5,398 nt of DNA from Planctomycetota bacterium (GTDB lineage Bacteria > Planctomycetota > Phycisphaerae > UBA1845), in contig JADFMZ010000240.1 in assembly GCA_022563615.1 (NCBI GenBank), positions 1-5,398 on the forward strand. Direction: 5' to 3'. Below the pieces are notes generated by a model. The model was not told where the DNA came from and did not search any database. It was given only the letters and a program-made list of their open reading frames with translations. The position numbers and the translations under genes are program-made. Below, in pieces: positions 1 through 5,362 of the stretch. How positions within the stretch are numbered: the first letter of the stretch is position 1; every line of letters begins with the position of its first letter.

Positions 1-782
1 CTCTCGTCATTCCGACCCGCGCGCATCGTCGGTTTCGCCACGACCGCGAGTTCCTTGATAATCTGATCCATTCCGCCCTTACCCGAGGCACGACGCCCTC
101 AAACGACAAGACCCTGATCGCTGACATGATCCATGGATTGAACGCCGCGAACGGTTCTGGTCTGACACTCACTGCGGCCCGCGACGAAGTCATCACTTTG
201 TGCAGCGCCGGCCAGCTTACGACCGCGAACGCGCTGGTCTGGTCGTGGTACGTCCTATCCACGCACCCACAATGGCGCGATCGCCTTGTTGAGGAGATCG
301 ATTCAGTCGTTGGTGGGAACGAGCCGACCGGCGAATCGCTGGAACGCATGGCGCTGCTGGATCGCATCGTGTGCGAAACACTGCGGCTCTATCCGCCCAT
401 TTGGATCTTCACACGGCGAGCTATGGTGGATGGCCTGATCGGCGCCCTGCCCGTGCCCGCCGGGAGCGAACTGCTCATTAGCCCCTACGTCATTCACCGC
501 CATCCGCAACACTGGCCCGACCCGGACGACTTCGACCCAGACCGGTTCCTTCCCGAGGCCGTCGCGCGGCGAAACAGGCACGCCTACCTGCCATTCGGCA
601 GCGGCCCGCGAAACTGTATCGGCGCGCAGTTCGCCCTGGCTGAGATCAAGATGGTGCTCGTACGTGTGCTTCAGCACTTTTTTCTGGATCTTGCGCCCGG
701 CGGTCCGGTCGTGCCGCTGGCGCAAATGACGCTCAACGTTCGCGGCGGGCTGCGCATGACGCACCGGCGGAGGCGTACATGA
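1..782 (+). CDS. Cytochrome P450, C-terminal part (5' end outside window)
   Basis: A haem-thiolate monooxygenase that would insert one oxygen atom from O2 into an organic substrate using electrons from a redox partner. The frame is open from base 3 with no stop, so the internal ATG at 126 is not the start; about 259 residues are visible, roughly the last 55-60% of a usual 450-residue P450. In order: I-helix segment AGQLTTA (codons 207-227), K-helix ExxR as ETLR (375-386), the meander/PERF region FDPDRF (about 531-548), and the Cys-ligand loop FGSGPRNCIG (594-623) with haem-ligand Cys at 615-617. ExxR and the Cys loop are intact, so haem binding is expected. The odd point is the I-helix: the usual acidic residue before Thr-Thr (AGxE/DTT) is Leu (CTT at 216-218). 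The bacterial subfamily and substrate cannot be told. The stop TGA overlaps a following ATG (ATGA at 779-782). Confidence 0.95.
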   Translation, partial: LVIPTRAHRRFRHDREFLDNLIHSALTRGTTPSNDKTLIADMIHGLNAANGSGLTLTAARDEVITLCSAGQLTTANALVWSWYVLSTHPQWRDRLVEEIDSVVGGNEPTGESLERMALLDRIVCETLRLYPPIWIFTRRAMVDGLIGALPVPAGSELLISPYVIHRHPQHWPDPDDFDPDRFLPEAVARRNRHAYLPFGSGPRNCIGAQFALAEIKMVLVRVLQHFFLDLAPGGPVVPLAQMTLNVRGGLRMTHRRRRT

Positions 783-829
783 ACATGTGGGATAACGCGA
801 GCCGCGCGATCGAGCGTTTGGCGGCCTGA
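779..829 (+). other. 16-codon mini-ORF coupled to the P450 by ATGA overlap; possible gene remnant
   Basis: ATG at 779 overlaps the P450 stop (ATGA), the layout typical of translationally coupled genes. The frame reads MNMWDNASRAIERLAA and stops at TGA 827-829. The peptide has an amphipathic-helix look, like the beginning of a longer protein, but no continuation is visible in any nearby frame before the convergent gene begins at 846. It may be a decayed start of a former downstream operon partner, or a chance ORF. It resembles nothing I recognise. Confidence 0.2.
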
Positions 830-845
830 GCCCGACGGCCGATGA

Positions 846-2225
846 TTAGTCGCCCTGGGTTTTGCGTGGGATGATGCCCCAGTGGATGATATCGGCGGCA
901 AACGCCTTGGCGACCGCAACGTTGCCTTGGGTCGTGTAATGCACGTCGTCAAAAAAGTAGTCAAGGGACTTGGGAACCTGTTTTTCCAGATCCAGGAACC
1001 GGACCTGCCGCTCGAAGGCGACCTTCCGCGCCCGCTCGTTGTACGCGATCATGCCGCGCTTCATCGACGCGACGTCGGGTTGACGCCCGTCCTCCAGACA
1101 GGCCATCCCCAATAGCAGCACTTCGCGTTCGAACTGCGTCAGATCGTCTCGATACAAGTAAGGCTGCGACGCGACCAACACCTCGAAACCTCTACTTTGC
1201 GCGTTGTCCACAAACGTTCCCATGTTTCGCTCGAAAGCGTCCAGGCTTCGCCAGTGCTGAATCGAAACCGGCTCATGCTTGGGCACAAAAAGCATGTTGA
1301 TTCCGGAGATTCCCTTACCCTCCGGGCCAAGGAGCCGAACCCGGTCGAATCGAAAGTCGGAAAGCCAAAAGCCCAGAAACGTGCTGCGCGGAAATCCGTA
1401 GTGGTCTGACTGTCTGCCTTGGATCAGGCCCGCAACCGGTCCGTAATAGTGCCCGAAGTCGTCACGATAGCGCCCCTTGCTGAACTCCGGTTGTTCAAAT
1501 CCCCGGAAAAGATCAGCCATGGCGTGATAGATGATGACCAGGTCCGGCGAAAAATCCTGGACGTTGAACAACAGCTTAATGACCGAGTGTTCGGTGCCAT
1601 GCCAGGGCATGCCCACATTTTGCACCTCTATGCGAGTGTCCGGGTATTGGCCTCGAAGCTGATTTTCCAGGAGACGGCAATGGGTGTCCTCAAACGCGCT
1701 TTCCTGGCAAGCGACTGTCGAGCCGCCGAACATGAAAATACGGAAAGTATCGTTCGGTTTTTCGAGATCGATCTCCTCCCCCCGGAACCCCCACCGGTTG
1801 ATCCCGAAGTCGGCGCGGCTTGGCCTGTACGCGTTCTGCAAATAGGGATGGAACGTCCACAGGCCGACGTGCTCGCGCATCCGCCGCAAAGCGGTGCGGC
1901 CTACGACCGCAAACACAAACATAAGAACAAGAACCGTGACGAACTTGGTTAGCGGCGTAATCACCATCCGCCCGCGACCCGGCAGACGTAGCTCCGTCGG
2001 CGTGAAGACGTAACGGGCCAGCAGGTACGCACAGGGCGTGAAGATCAGAAACCAGCAGCACAGTGCAATGAAATATCGAAGGTTGTACTTGCCGAGAATC
2101 ACCGGATCGAAAGAAGTGTGAAAGCAGAATCCCACGCCAACCAGCGCAACCAAGAGTGCGACCAGCCGCGCGGGCCAGCACGCTGGCTTTGTCTTGGCTG
2201 CACTCACTGATTCGCTAGGAGTCAA
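846..2225 (-). CDS. Membrane-anchored SGNH/GDSL hydrolase-like protein
   Basis: This is a probable extracytoplasmic esterase/acyl-hydrolase-fold protein of 459 residues. Three hydrophobic segments (about 20-37, 49-70, 93-109) anchor the N-terminus; the basic loop at 71-94 fits an inside position and puts the C-terminal domain outside. The SGNH domain spans about 120-455. Block I is FGGSTV with candidate nucleophile Ser169. Block II is NVGMPWHG (about 203-210). Block V is DDVHYTTQGN with candidate Asp426/His429. Block III, normally GxND, reads AMAD (235-238), so the oxyanion-hole Asn is replaced by Ala. The start is TTG with GAGG 10 nt upstream (2236-2239); GTG at 2207 is possible but lacks a ribosome site. 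It is the last gene of a three-gene operon, 21 bp after its predecessor. Such proteins often act on acyl groups of exported polysaccharide, but the substrate is unknown here. Confidence 0.85.
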   Translation of the reverse strand: MTPSESVSAAKTKPACWPARLVALLVALVGVGFCFHTSFDPVILGKYNLRYFIALCCWFLIFTPCAYLLARYVFTPTELRLPGRGRMVITPLTKFVTVLVLMFVFAVVGRTALRRMREHVGLWTFHPYLQNAYRPSRADFGINRWGFRGEEIDLEKPNDTFRIFMFGGSTVACQESAFEDTHCRLLENQLRGQYPDTRIEVQNVGMPWHGTEHSVIKLLFNVQDFSPDLVIIYHAMADLFRGFEQPEFSKGRYRDDFGHYYGPVAGLIQGRQSDHYGFPRSTFLGFWLSDFRFDRVRLLGPEGKGISGINMLFVPKHEPVSIQHWRSLDAFERNMGTFVDNAQSRGFEVLVASQPYLYRDDLTQFEREVLLLGMACLEDGRQPDVASMKRGMIAYNERARKVAFERQVRFLDLEKQVPKSLDYFFDDVHYTTQGNVAVAKAFAADIIHWGIIPRKTQGD

Positions 2226-2246
2226 CGACGCCGGGCCTCGAATTCG

Positions 2247-2495
2247 CTATCCCATCCGCTGGAAGGATTCCACGGTGGTATCTTCAGGCGGCAGGTCAAT
2301 CCAGTCACTTCGTTCCGCACGCCCGCGCGACCGAAGCGCCGCGCGCAGCCGCAGAATGAGAGAGAAAAACGGAACCACGAACAAGTAGCACACTCCGAAA
2401 AGGAGCGTCACCACCACGGTTTGAATCTTGGCCGCAGTCCGCAGCCACCATTGATAGAGTTTCGCAACTCTTAGACGCGCCAATGTGTCCCTCAC
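2247..2495 (-). CDS. Small one-helix membrane protein of DUF5989/SGNH-type operons
   Basis: An 82-residue protein of unknown function. A basic N-terminal part (residues 1-24) leads into one strong transmembrane segment (about 26-49, ending VVPFFSLILR). An arginine-rich stretch and a short acidic tail follow, with Trp65 in SDWIDLPPED and a terminal ESFQRMG. From memory, this pattern (basic segment, IQTxVVTLLF-type helix with a Pro-Phe, Arg cluster, W-containing tail) matches small membrane proteins beside carbamoyltransferase/SxtJ/SGNH genes. The longest frame begins at GTG 2495 with GAGG only 3 nt away. TTG at 2483 has GAGGG 5 nt upstream (2489-2493) and may be the true start, giving 78 residues. 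An in-frame stop at 2505-2507 excludes a longer form. It lies 84 bp after the DUF5989 gene and 21 bp before the SGNH gene. That it is a real gene is well supported by context; its role is not known. Confidence 0.75.
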   Translation of the reverse strand: MRDTLARLRVAKLYQWWLRTAAKIQTVVVTLLFGVCYLFVVPFFSLILRLRAALRSRGRAERSDWIDLPPEDTTVESFQRMG

Positions 2496-2525
2496 GATCC
2501 TCGATCATGAACCACACGCACGGCC

Positions 2526-2557
2526 TGGGTCAAACCAGCCGCAGTTATGGGTCAAAC
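2526..2557. repeat. 10-bp direct repeat, 22-bp period
   Basis: TGGGTCAAAC occurs at 2526-2535 and again at 2548-2557, starts 22 bp apart (about two helical turns). It lies in the 84-bp gap between the DUF5989 gene and the next gene of the minus-strand operon. This placement would suit a same-face protein site or an RNA feature, but a chance duplication is also possible. Confidence 0.4.
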
Positions 2558-2579
2558 AAATTGCCGACACGAACTTTCG

Positions 2580-2807
2580 CTAGAACAATGGGTAAACGAA
2601 CGGCGCCAACGGACCGGCCAACGTCGCGATCGCCAACAGTGCAGCCAAGAGCAGCACCACAAGGATCAACGGGCTGAGCCAAAGCTTTTTTTCGCGCCGG
2701 GCCACAAACAGCACGTCGACCAACACGCGTCGCAACGATCCGGTTCGCGGCTTGGACCGAAAATCGCTTCGCGACGGCTTGGCTGATGATTTATTGACGG
2801 GCTCCAT
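2580..2807 (-). CDS. DUF5989-type small membrane protein
   Basis: A 75-residue protein whose last 50 residues match my recollection of the DUF5989 family. A basic amphipathic lead (about 25-41, ending RREKKLW) is followed by a Pro-containing hydrophobic helix (about 43-64), and the protein closes with the family-style ending GPLAPFVYPLF (65-75), comparable to the usual SAVAPFIYTLF. The first 24 residues are a polar, Ser/Lys/Arg-rich extension; typical members are about 50 residues, so this one is longer than usual. ATG at 2807 has AGGA about 10 nt upstream. The function is unknown. The family is commonly found beside carbamoyltransferase, SxtJ-like and SGNH genes, and here it is the first gene of the operon with the 82-residue protein and the SGNH protein. 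The expected carbamoyltransferase upstream is absent. Confidence 0.8.
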   Translation of the reverse strand: MEPVNKSSAKPSRSDFRSKPRTGSLRRVLVDVLFVARREKKLWLSPLILVVLLLAALLAIATLAGPLAPFVYPLF

Positions 2808-2863
2808 TGTCTTCTGGTCCTGTTGCGACGATACCGGGGCGAACGCGCTTACACGATTAACCC

Positions 2864-2892
2864 AACTTAGCTGCAGTCCTAAAGGGAGTCAA
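2864..2892 (-). promoter_or_regulatory. Candidate promoter of the DUF5989-SGNH operon
   Basis: On the minus strand, TTGACT (2892-2887) is a strong -35 match, followed after exactly 17 bp by TAAGTT (2869-2864), a poor -10 match at 3 of 6. It lies about 57 bp upstream of the ATG at 2807. Spacing and position are right; the -10 is weak. Confidence 0.35.
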
Positions 2893-2986
2893 GAATTGCC
2901 CCTTTTCCAGCAATACTGTACCGCGCCGCGATCCTATCGAAGAAGTCGCGGTCATTCAAACGATGCGCGCTCGCGGCGCATAAATC

Positions 2987-3015
2987 TTGTAAGCGCGCAA
3001 CCGTTCGGGTATACT
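2987..3015 (+). promoter_or_regulatory. Sigma70-like promoter of the peroxidase-fusion gene
   Basis: TTGTAA (2987-2992), a 17-bp spacer and TATACT (3010-3015) give 4/6 and 5/6 matches to the sigma70 consensus at optimal spacing. Transcription would begin near 3022 and leave a leader of about 130 nt that contains the palindromic element at 3015-3110. The last base of the -10 abuts that element. Confidence 0.55.
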
Positions 3016-3110
3016 TAGACCGTCTAACAAGAACGTGTTTCGAAGCGCCTACGACACTCCAACGTTCGCGCAGGCTGAAGCCTGCGGCTCGGTTTTGTTA
3101 GAAGTTCTAA
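3015..3110. mobile_element. MITE/REP-like palindromic element in the leader
   Basis: Bases 3015-3035 and 3090-3110 are inverted copies agreeing at 17 of 21 positions, with an uninterrupted shared core TCTAACAA (3023-3030) / TTGTTAGA (3095-3102). Between them lie two possible hairpins: an imperfect one (GTGT 3035-3038 with ACAC 3054-3057) and a perfect one at 3069-3086. Each end is itself a 13-bp dyad of form TTAGA-N3-TCTAA. There is no ORF inside, so mobilisation would need a transposase in trans. It could instead be a pair of operators or a structured RNA leader; the inverted symmetry is seen directly, the mobile nature is inferred. Confidence 0.5.
3069..3086 (+). repeat. Perfect REP-like hairpin CGCAGGCT-GA-AGCCTGCG
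   Basis: Two 8-bp arms are separated by GA (as RNA, a 7-bp stem with a TGAA loop). They are followed by GGCTCGGTTTTG, a short T-rich run. The GCAGGCTxxAGCCTGC type of palindrome is, from memory, a frequent dispersed repeat in several environmental bacterial phyla. In the leader RNA it could act as a weak terminator or attenuator, but the T-run is only four bases and starts six bases after the stem. Confidence 0.55.
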
Positions 3111-3145
3111 TGTTTTTCTTTGATGGGAACGTGAGTAGCAACTTT

Positions 3146-3168
3146 GCGGAGTGAACTTCTTGGCAATG
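3146..3168 (+). promoter_or_regulatory. Ribosome binding site and start choice for the peroxidase-fusion gene
   Basis: GCGGAG at 3146-3151 is the only good Shine-Dalgarno match here. It overlaps the GTG at 3151, so it cannot serve that codon. It stands 8 nt before the in-frame TTG at 3160 (optimal) and 14 nt before the in-frame ATG at 3166. TTG 3160 is therefore the best-placed start, removing three residues from the longest frame; all three choices leave a complete signal peptide. Confidence 0.5.
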
Positions 3169-5247
3169 TTCGTCAGATGGATAGCGATCCTGCTGCTCGC
3201 CGGTTCCACGCATGCCGTCGAGATGGAATGGGTCACGGTCGGCGATGCGGGAAACCCGCCCGACAAACGATTTGCCGAACCCGGTTACGGCAACGTCGAC
3301 TATCTCTTCCAAATCGGCAAGTACGAAGTCACCAACGCCCAATATGCAGAGTTCCTTAACGCCGTCGCCGCCGATGACCCCAACGCGCTCTACAACGAGG
3401 AGATGGCCGGCGGCTGGCACGATATCGGCGGCATTACCCGCACGGGCTCGTCCGGCAATTATGCCTACTCTGTCCGCCCGAACCGCGGTCGGCGACCGGT
3501 CAACTACGTAGGCTGGTTCGACGCACTGCGGTTCGCAAACTGGATGCACAACGGCCAACCCACCGGCCCGCAGGACGCAACCACCACCGAAAACGGCGCA
3601 TACGATTTGTCTCAAGAAGACGGCGTGGTCCGAAAGTTTCGCGCCCGTGTCTTTCTGCCGACCGAAAACGAATGGTACAAGGCCGCATACTACGACAAGG
3701 GTCAATACTGGAGCTACCCGACCCAATCGCACGAAAAGCCGACGCCTGAGTTTCCGCCCGGCGCCGACATGACCAACGGATCGGCGAACTACTACTCAGG
3801 CCGGTGGGTCGATCCCTTGTATTACACCACCGAGGTTGGCGCGTACGGCGGCAAGCCCTCGCGCGGGCCCTACGGGACGTTCGATCAGGGCGGCAACGTG
3901 TGGGAATGGAACGAAACGTTGCTCATCGGCGGCTTTCGCGGCGTACGCGGCGGGTCGTTCCACTCAGCCAACTACTTGGGACTGCACGCGGTATACGCCT
4001 ACTACTTCGGGCCGCCGAGAGTTTCCTATTACTATCTTGGTTTTCGCGTCGCCCGTGCGCGGGAGCGGTCGGGGGGCTTCGACAGCGACGCCGATGGCGA
4101 CATCGACCTTTCGGACTTCGCCGCCTTTCAGCGGGCGTTCGGCCTGGGCACGCCGGGCCACCGCACCCCGACACTGCCCGACACGCCGTTTGATTACGTG
4201 GCCTACACGTCGAGCAAGTTGCCGGAACATTACGCTGCGCTCGGGGCGATTGACAACACGCCGCCGGACAACCCGATTACCAACGAAGGGGCGACCCTTG
4301 GCCGCGTATTGTTCCACGACGAACGCCTGTCTGTGAACCACGCCGTTTCGTGCTCATCCTGTCATCAACAAAGCCGAGGCTTTTCCGACTCGCGGCGGTT
4401 CAGTGTCGGATTCCAGGGCAAGAAAACACGACGTAACGCCATGAGCCTGACCAATGCGAAGTACTACGGATCACCCGCAACGGATACGAGGCCCGGCGAA
4501 CCCCGCCCGTTCGCCTATTGGGACGAGCGAGCCGAGTCGCTCGAAGCGCAGCACCTTCAGGTCATCCAAAGCCCGCATGAAATGGGCATGACCCTGCCCG
4601 CCCTCGAAGTGAAACTGGCCGGCACGTCCTTCTATCCCGGCTTGTTCGAAGCCGCCTTCGGCGATGATCGCATCACCGGCGAACGTATATCCAAGGCGCT
4701 CGCTCAGTTCGTACGCTCGATGGTGTCCTATCAATCGAAGTACGATCGGGCGCTGGTGCTCGGCTCGACCGATCAACCAGACCTCGACGCGGCAGGATTC
4801 TCAAATCAGGAGAAGCTCGGGTACCATCTGTTCACACAACACCCAGCCAACCCGGTCAAGACGATGGCCTGCGATGATTGCCACAAGACTGCCGCACAGG
4901 TCGCCGAAGAGCCGACCAACACCGGCCTGGATTTGGTCCCGCTAGACCAAGGGGCAGCGCTCGGTGCGTTCAAAGTGCCGTCGCTGCGCAATGTTGCCCT
5001 GACAGCTCCATACATGCACGACGGCCGGTTCGCTACGCTGCAAGATGTCATCCGGTTCTACGCGACCGGAGTTCAGAACGACGCCAACCTGAGCCGGTTC
5101 CTCCGCGAGAATAACGACCCGGACGGGCCGGCCGAACGCCGCGAGCTATCCGACGAAGAAATCGAAGCCCTCGTTGCGTTTCTTTACACCCTCACCGACG
5201 ACACGTTTTCCACCGCCGCTCAGTTTTCTGACCCATTCCAAAACTAG
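3151..5247 (+). CDS. Exported fusion: SUMF1/FGE-fold domain + dockerin-like EF-hand + di-haem MauG/cytochrome c peroxidase
   Basis: A 698-residue exported protein. Signal peptide 1-22 ends in STHA before VEME. Residues 25-302 form a SUMF1/FGE-type domain: YEVTNAQYAEFLN, PVNYVGWFDALRFANW, LPTENEWYKAAYY, GNVWEWNE, RGVRGGSF, GFRVAR. It has no cysteine and no EgtB-type iron-ligand pattern, so formylglycine or sulfoxide chemistry is unlikely; a binding role is inferred. Residues 311-322, DSDADGDIDLSD, make a calcium loop of EF-hand/dockerin type. Residues 345-690 are a di-haem peroxidase: haem sites C401-C404-H405 and C574-C577-H578, Trp457 between haems, Gln467 and Glu477 in the distal pocket, and PYMHDGRF with His623. 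Tyr637, 14 residues after His623, sits where MauG has its Tyr ligand and classical peroxidases a Met. The only four cysteines are the haem ones. The job may be peroxide reduction or oxidative modification of a partner. The stop lies inside a palindromic element. Confidence 0.92.
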   Translation: MNFLAMFVRWIAILLLAGSTHAVEMEWVTVGDAGNPPDKRFAEPGYGNVDYLFQIGKYEVTNAQYAEFLNAVAADDPNALYNEEMAGGWHDIGGITRTGSSGNYAYSVRPNRGRRPVNYVGWFDALRFANWMHNGQPTGPQDATTTENGAYDLSQEDGVVRKFRARVFLPTENEWYKAAYYDKGQYWSYPTQSHEKPTPEFPPGADMTNGSANYYSGRWVDPLYYTTEVGAYGGKPSRGPYGTFDQGGNVWEWNETLLIGGFRGVRGGSFHSANYLGLHAVYAYYFGPPRVSYYYLGFRVARARERSGGFDSDADGDIDLSDFAAFQRAFGLGTPGHRTPTLPDTPFDYVAYTSSKLPEHYAALGAIDNTPPDNPITNEGATLGRVLFHDERLSVNHAVSCSSCHQQSRGFSDSRRFSVGFQGKKTRRNAMSLTNAKYYGSPATDTRPGEPRPFAYWDERAESLEAQHLQVIQSPHEMGMTLPALEVKLAGTSFYPGLFEAAFGDDRITGERISKALAQFVRSMVSYQSKYDRALVLGSTDQPDLDAAGFSNQEKLGYHLFTQHPANPVKTMACDDCHKTAAQVAEEPTNTGLDLVPLDQGAALGAFKVPSLRNVALTAPYMHDGRFATLQDVIRFYATGVQNDANLSRFLRENNDPDGPAERRELSDEEIEALVAFLYTLTDDTFSTAAQFSDPFQN

Positions 5248-5280
5248 TGCCGTTTCTGCAAAGGTCGTTCGATTTTTTCT

Positions 5281-5301
5281 CCCCTCCTTACCAAGGAGGG
5301 G
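5281..5301 (+). repeat. Left hairpin of the 3' element
   Basis: CCCCTCCTT and AAGGAGGGG are perfect 9-bp arms around ACC. There is a T-tract before the stem (5274-5279) but none after it on either strand, so it is not a canonical intrinsic terminator; it could still stabilise the mRNA 3' end. Confidence 0.8.
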
Positions 5302-5343
5302 TCGGGGGAGGTTCTTGCAGGACGCAACAGACCCCCCTGCAGT

Positions 5344-5362
5344 CCCCCCTTGGCAAGGGGGG
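5344..5362 (+). repeat. Right hairpin of the 3' element
   Basis: CCCCCCTT and AAGGGGGG are perfect 8-bp arms around GGC. It is the mirror counterpart of the hairpin at 5281-5301 in the other half of the palindrome, and no T-tract follows it. Confidence 0.8.

Larger units (their letters stand above)
2808..3150. other. Divergent intergenic region, 343 bp
   Basis: There is no credible gene here. It separates the minus-strand membrane operon from the plus-strand peroxidase-fusion gene. It holds a weak candidate promoter for the operon (2864-2892), a good sigma70-like promoter for the plus-strand gene (2987-3015) and a 96-bp palindromic element (3015-3110). A small dyad, ATGCGC-N7-GCGCAT at 2963-2981, sits just upstream of the plus-strand -35 and could be an operator, but its short GC-rich arms make chance likely. 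Confidence 0.7.

Noticed and set aside
303..764. 153-residue minus-strand ORF opposite the P450
   Set aside because: The P450 frame on the other strand carries all the expected motifs here; this is its shadow.
822..841. CGGCC-N10-GGCCG dyad between the convergent P450 and SGNH genes as a terminator
   Set aside because: The arms are only 5 bp with a 10-base loop and no T-tract on either side.
1419..1952. 177-residue plus-strand ORF within the SGNH gene
   Set aside because: It lies opposite the SGNH coding frame, which has conserved blocks; the antisense protein has no recognisable domain.
2752..3018. 88-residue plus-strand ORF over the divergent intergenic region
   Set aside because: It overlaps the N-terminus of the DUF5989 gene on the other strand and the predicted promoter, and its composition is not protein-like.
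3049..3732. 227-residue minus-strand ORF opposite the SUMF1 domain
   Set aside because: It is antisense to a strongly supported gene with clear domain motifs, has no recognisable motif, and its low-complexity Val/Gly/Arg content is typical of a GC-rich shadow frame.
3223..4056. Naming the SUMF1 domain a sulfatase-activating formylglycine-generating enzyme
   Set aside because: The domain has no cysteine, so the known copper-thiolate chemistry is not available, and no sulfatase gene is nearby.
3836..4336. Overlapping plus-strand ORFs (also 3804-4193) inside the fusion gene
   Set aside because: They are Arg/Pro/Ser-rich out-of-frame translations of the fusion gene, with no start signals or motifs of their own.
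5281..5362. The GC-rich hairpins after the fusion gene as an intrinsic terminator
   Set aside because: No T-run follows either stem on either strand; the nested symmetry is better explained as a palindromic repeat element, though an effect on the mRNA 3' end remains possible.
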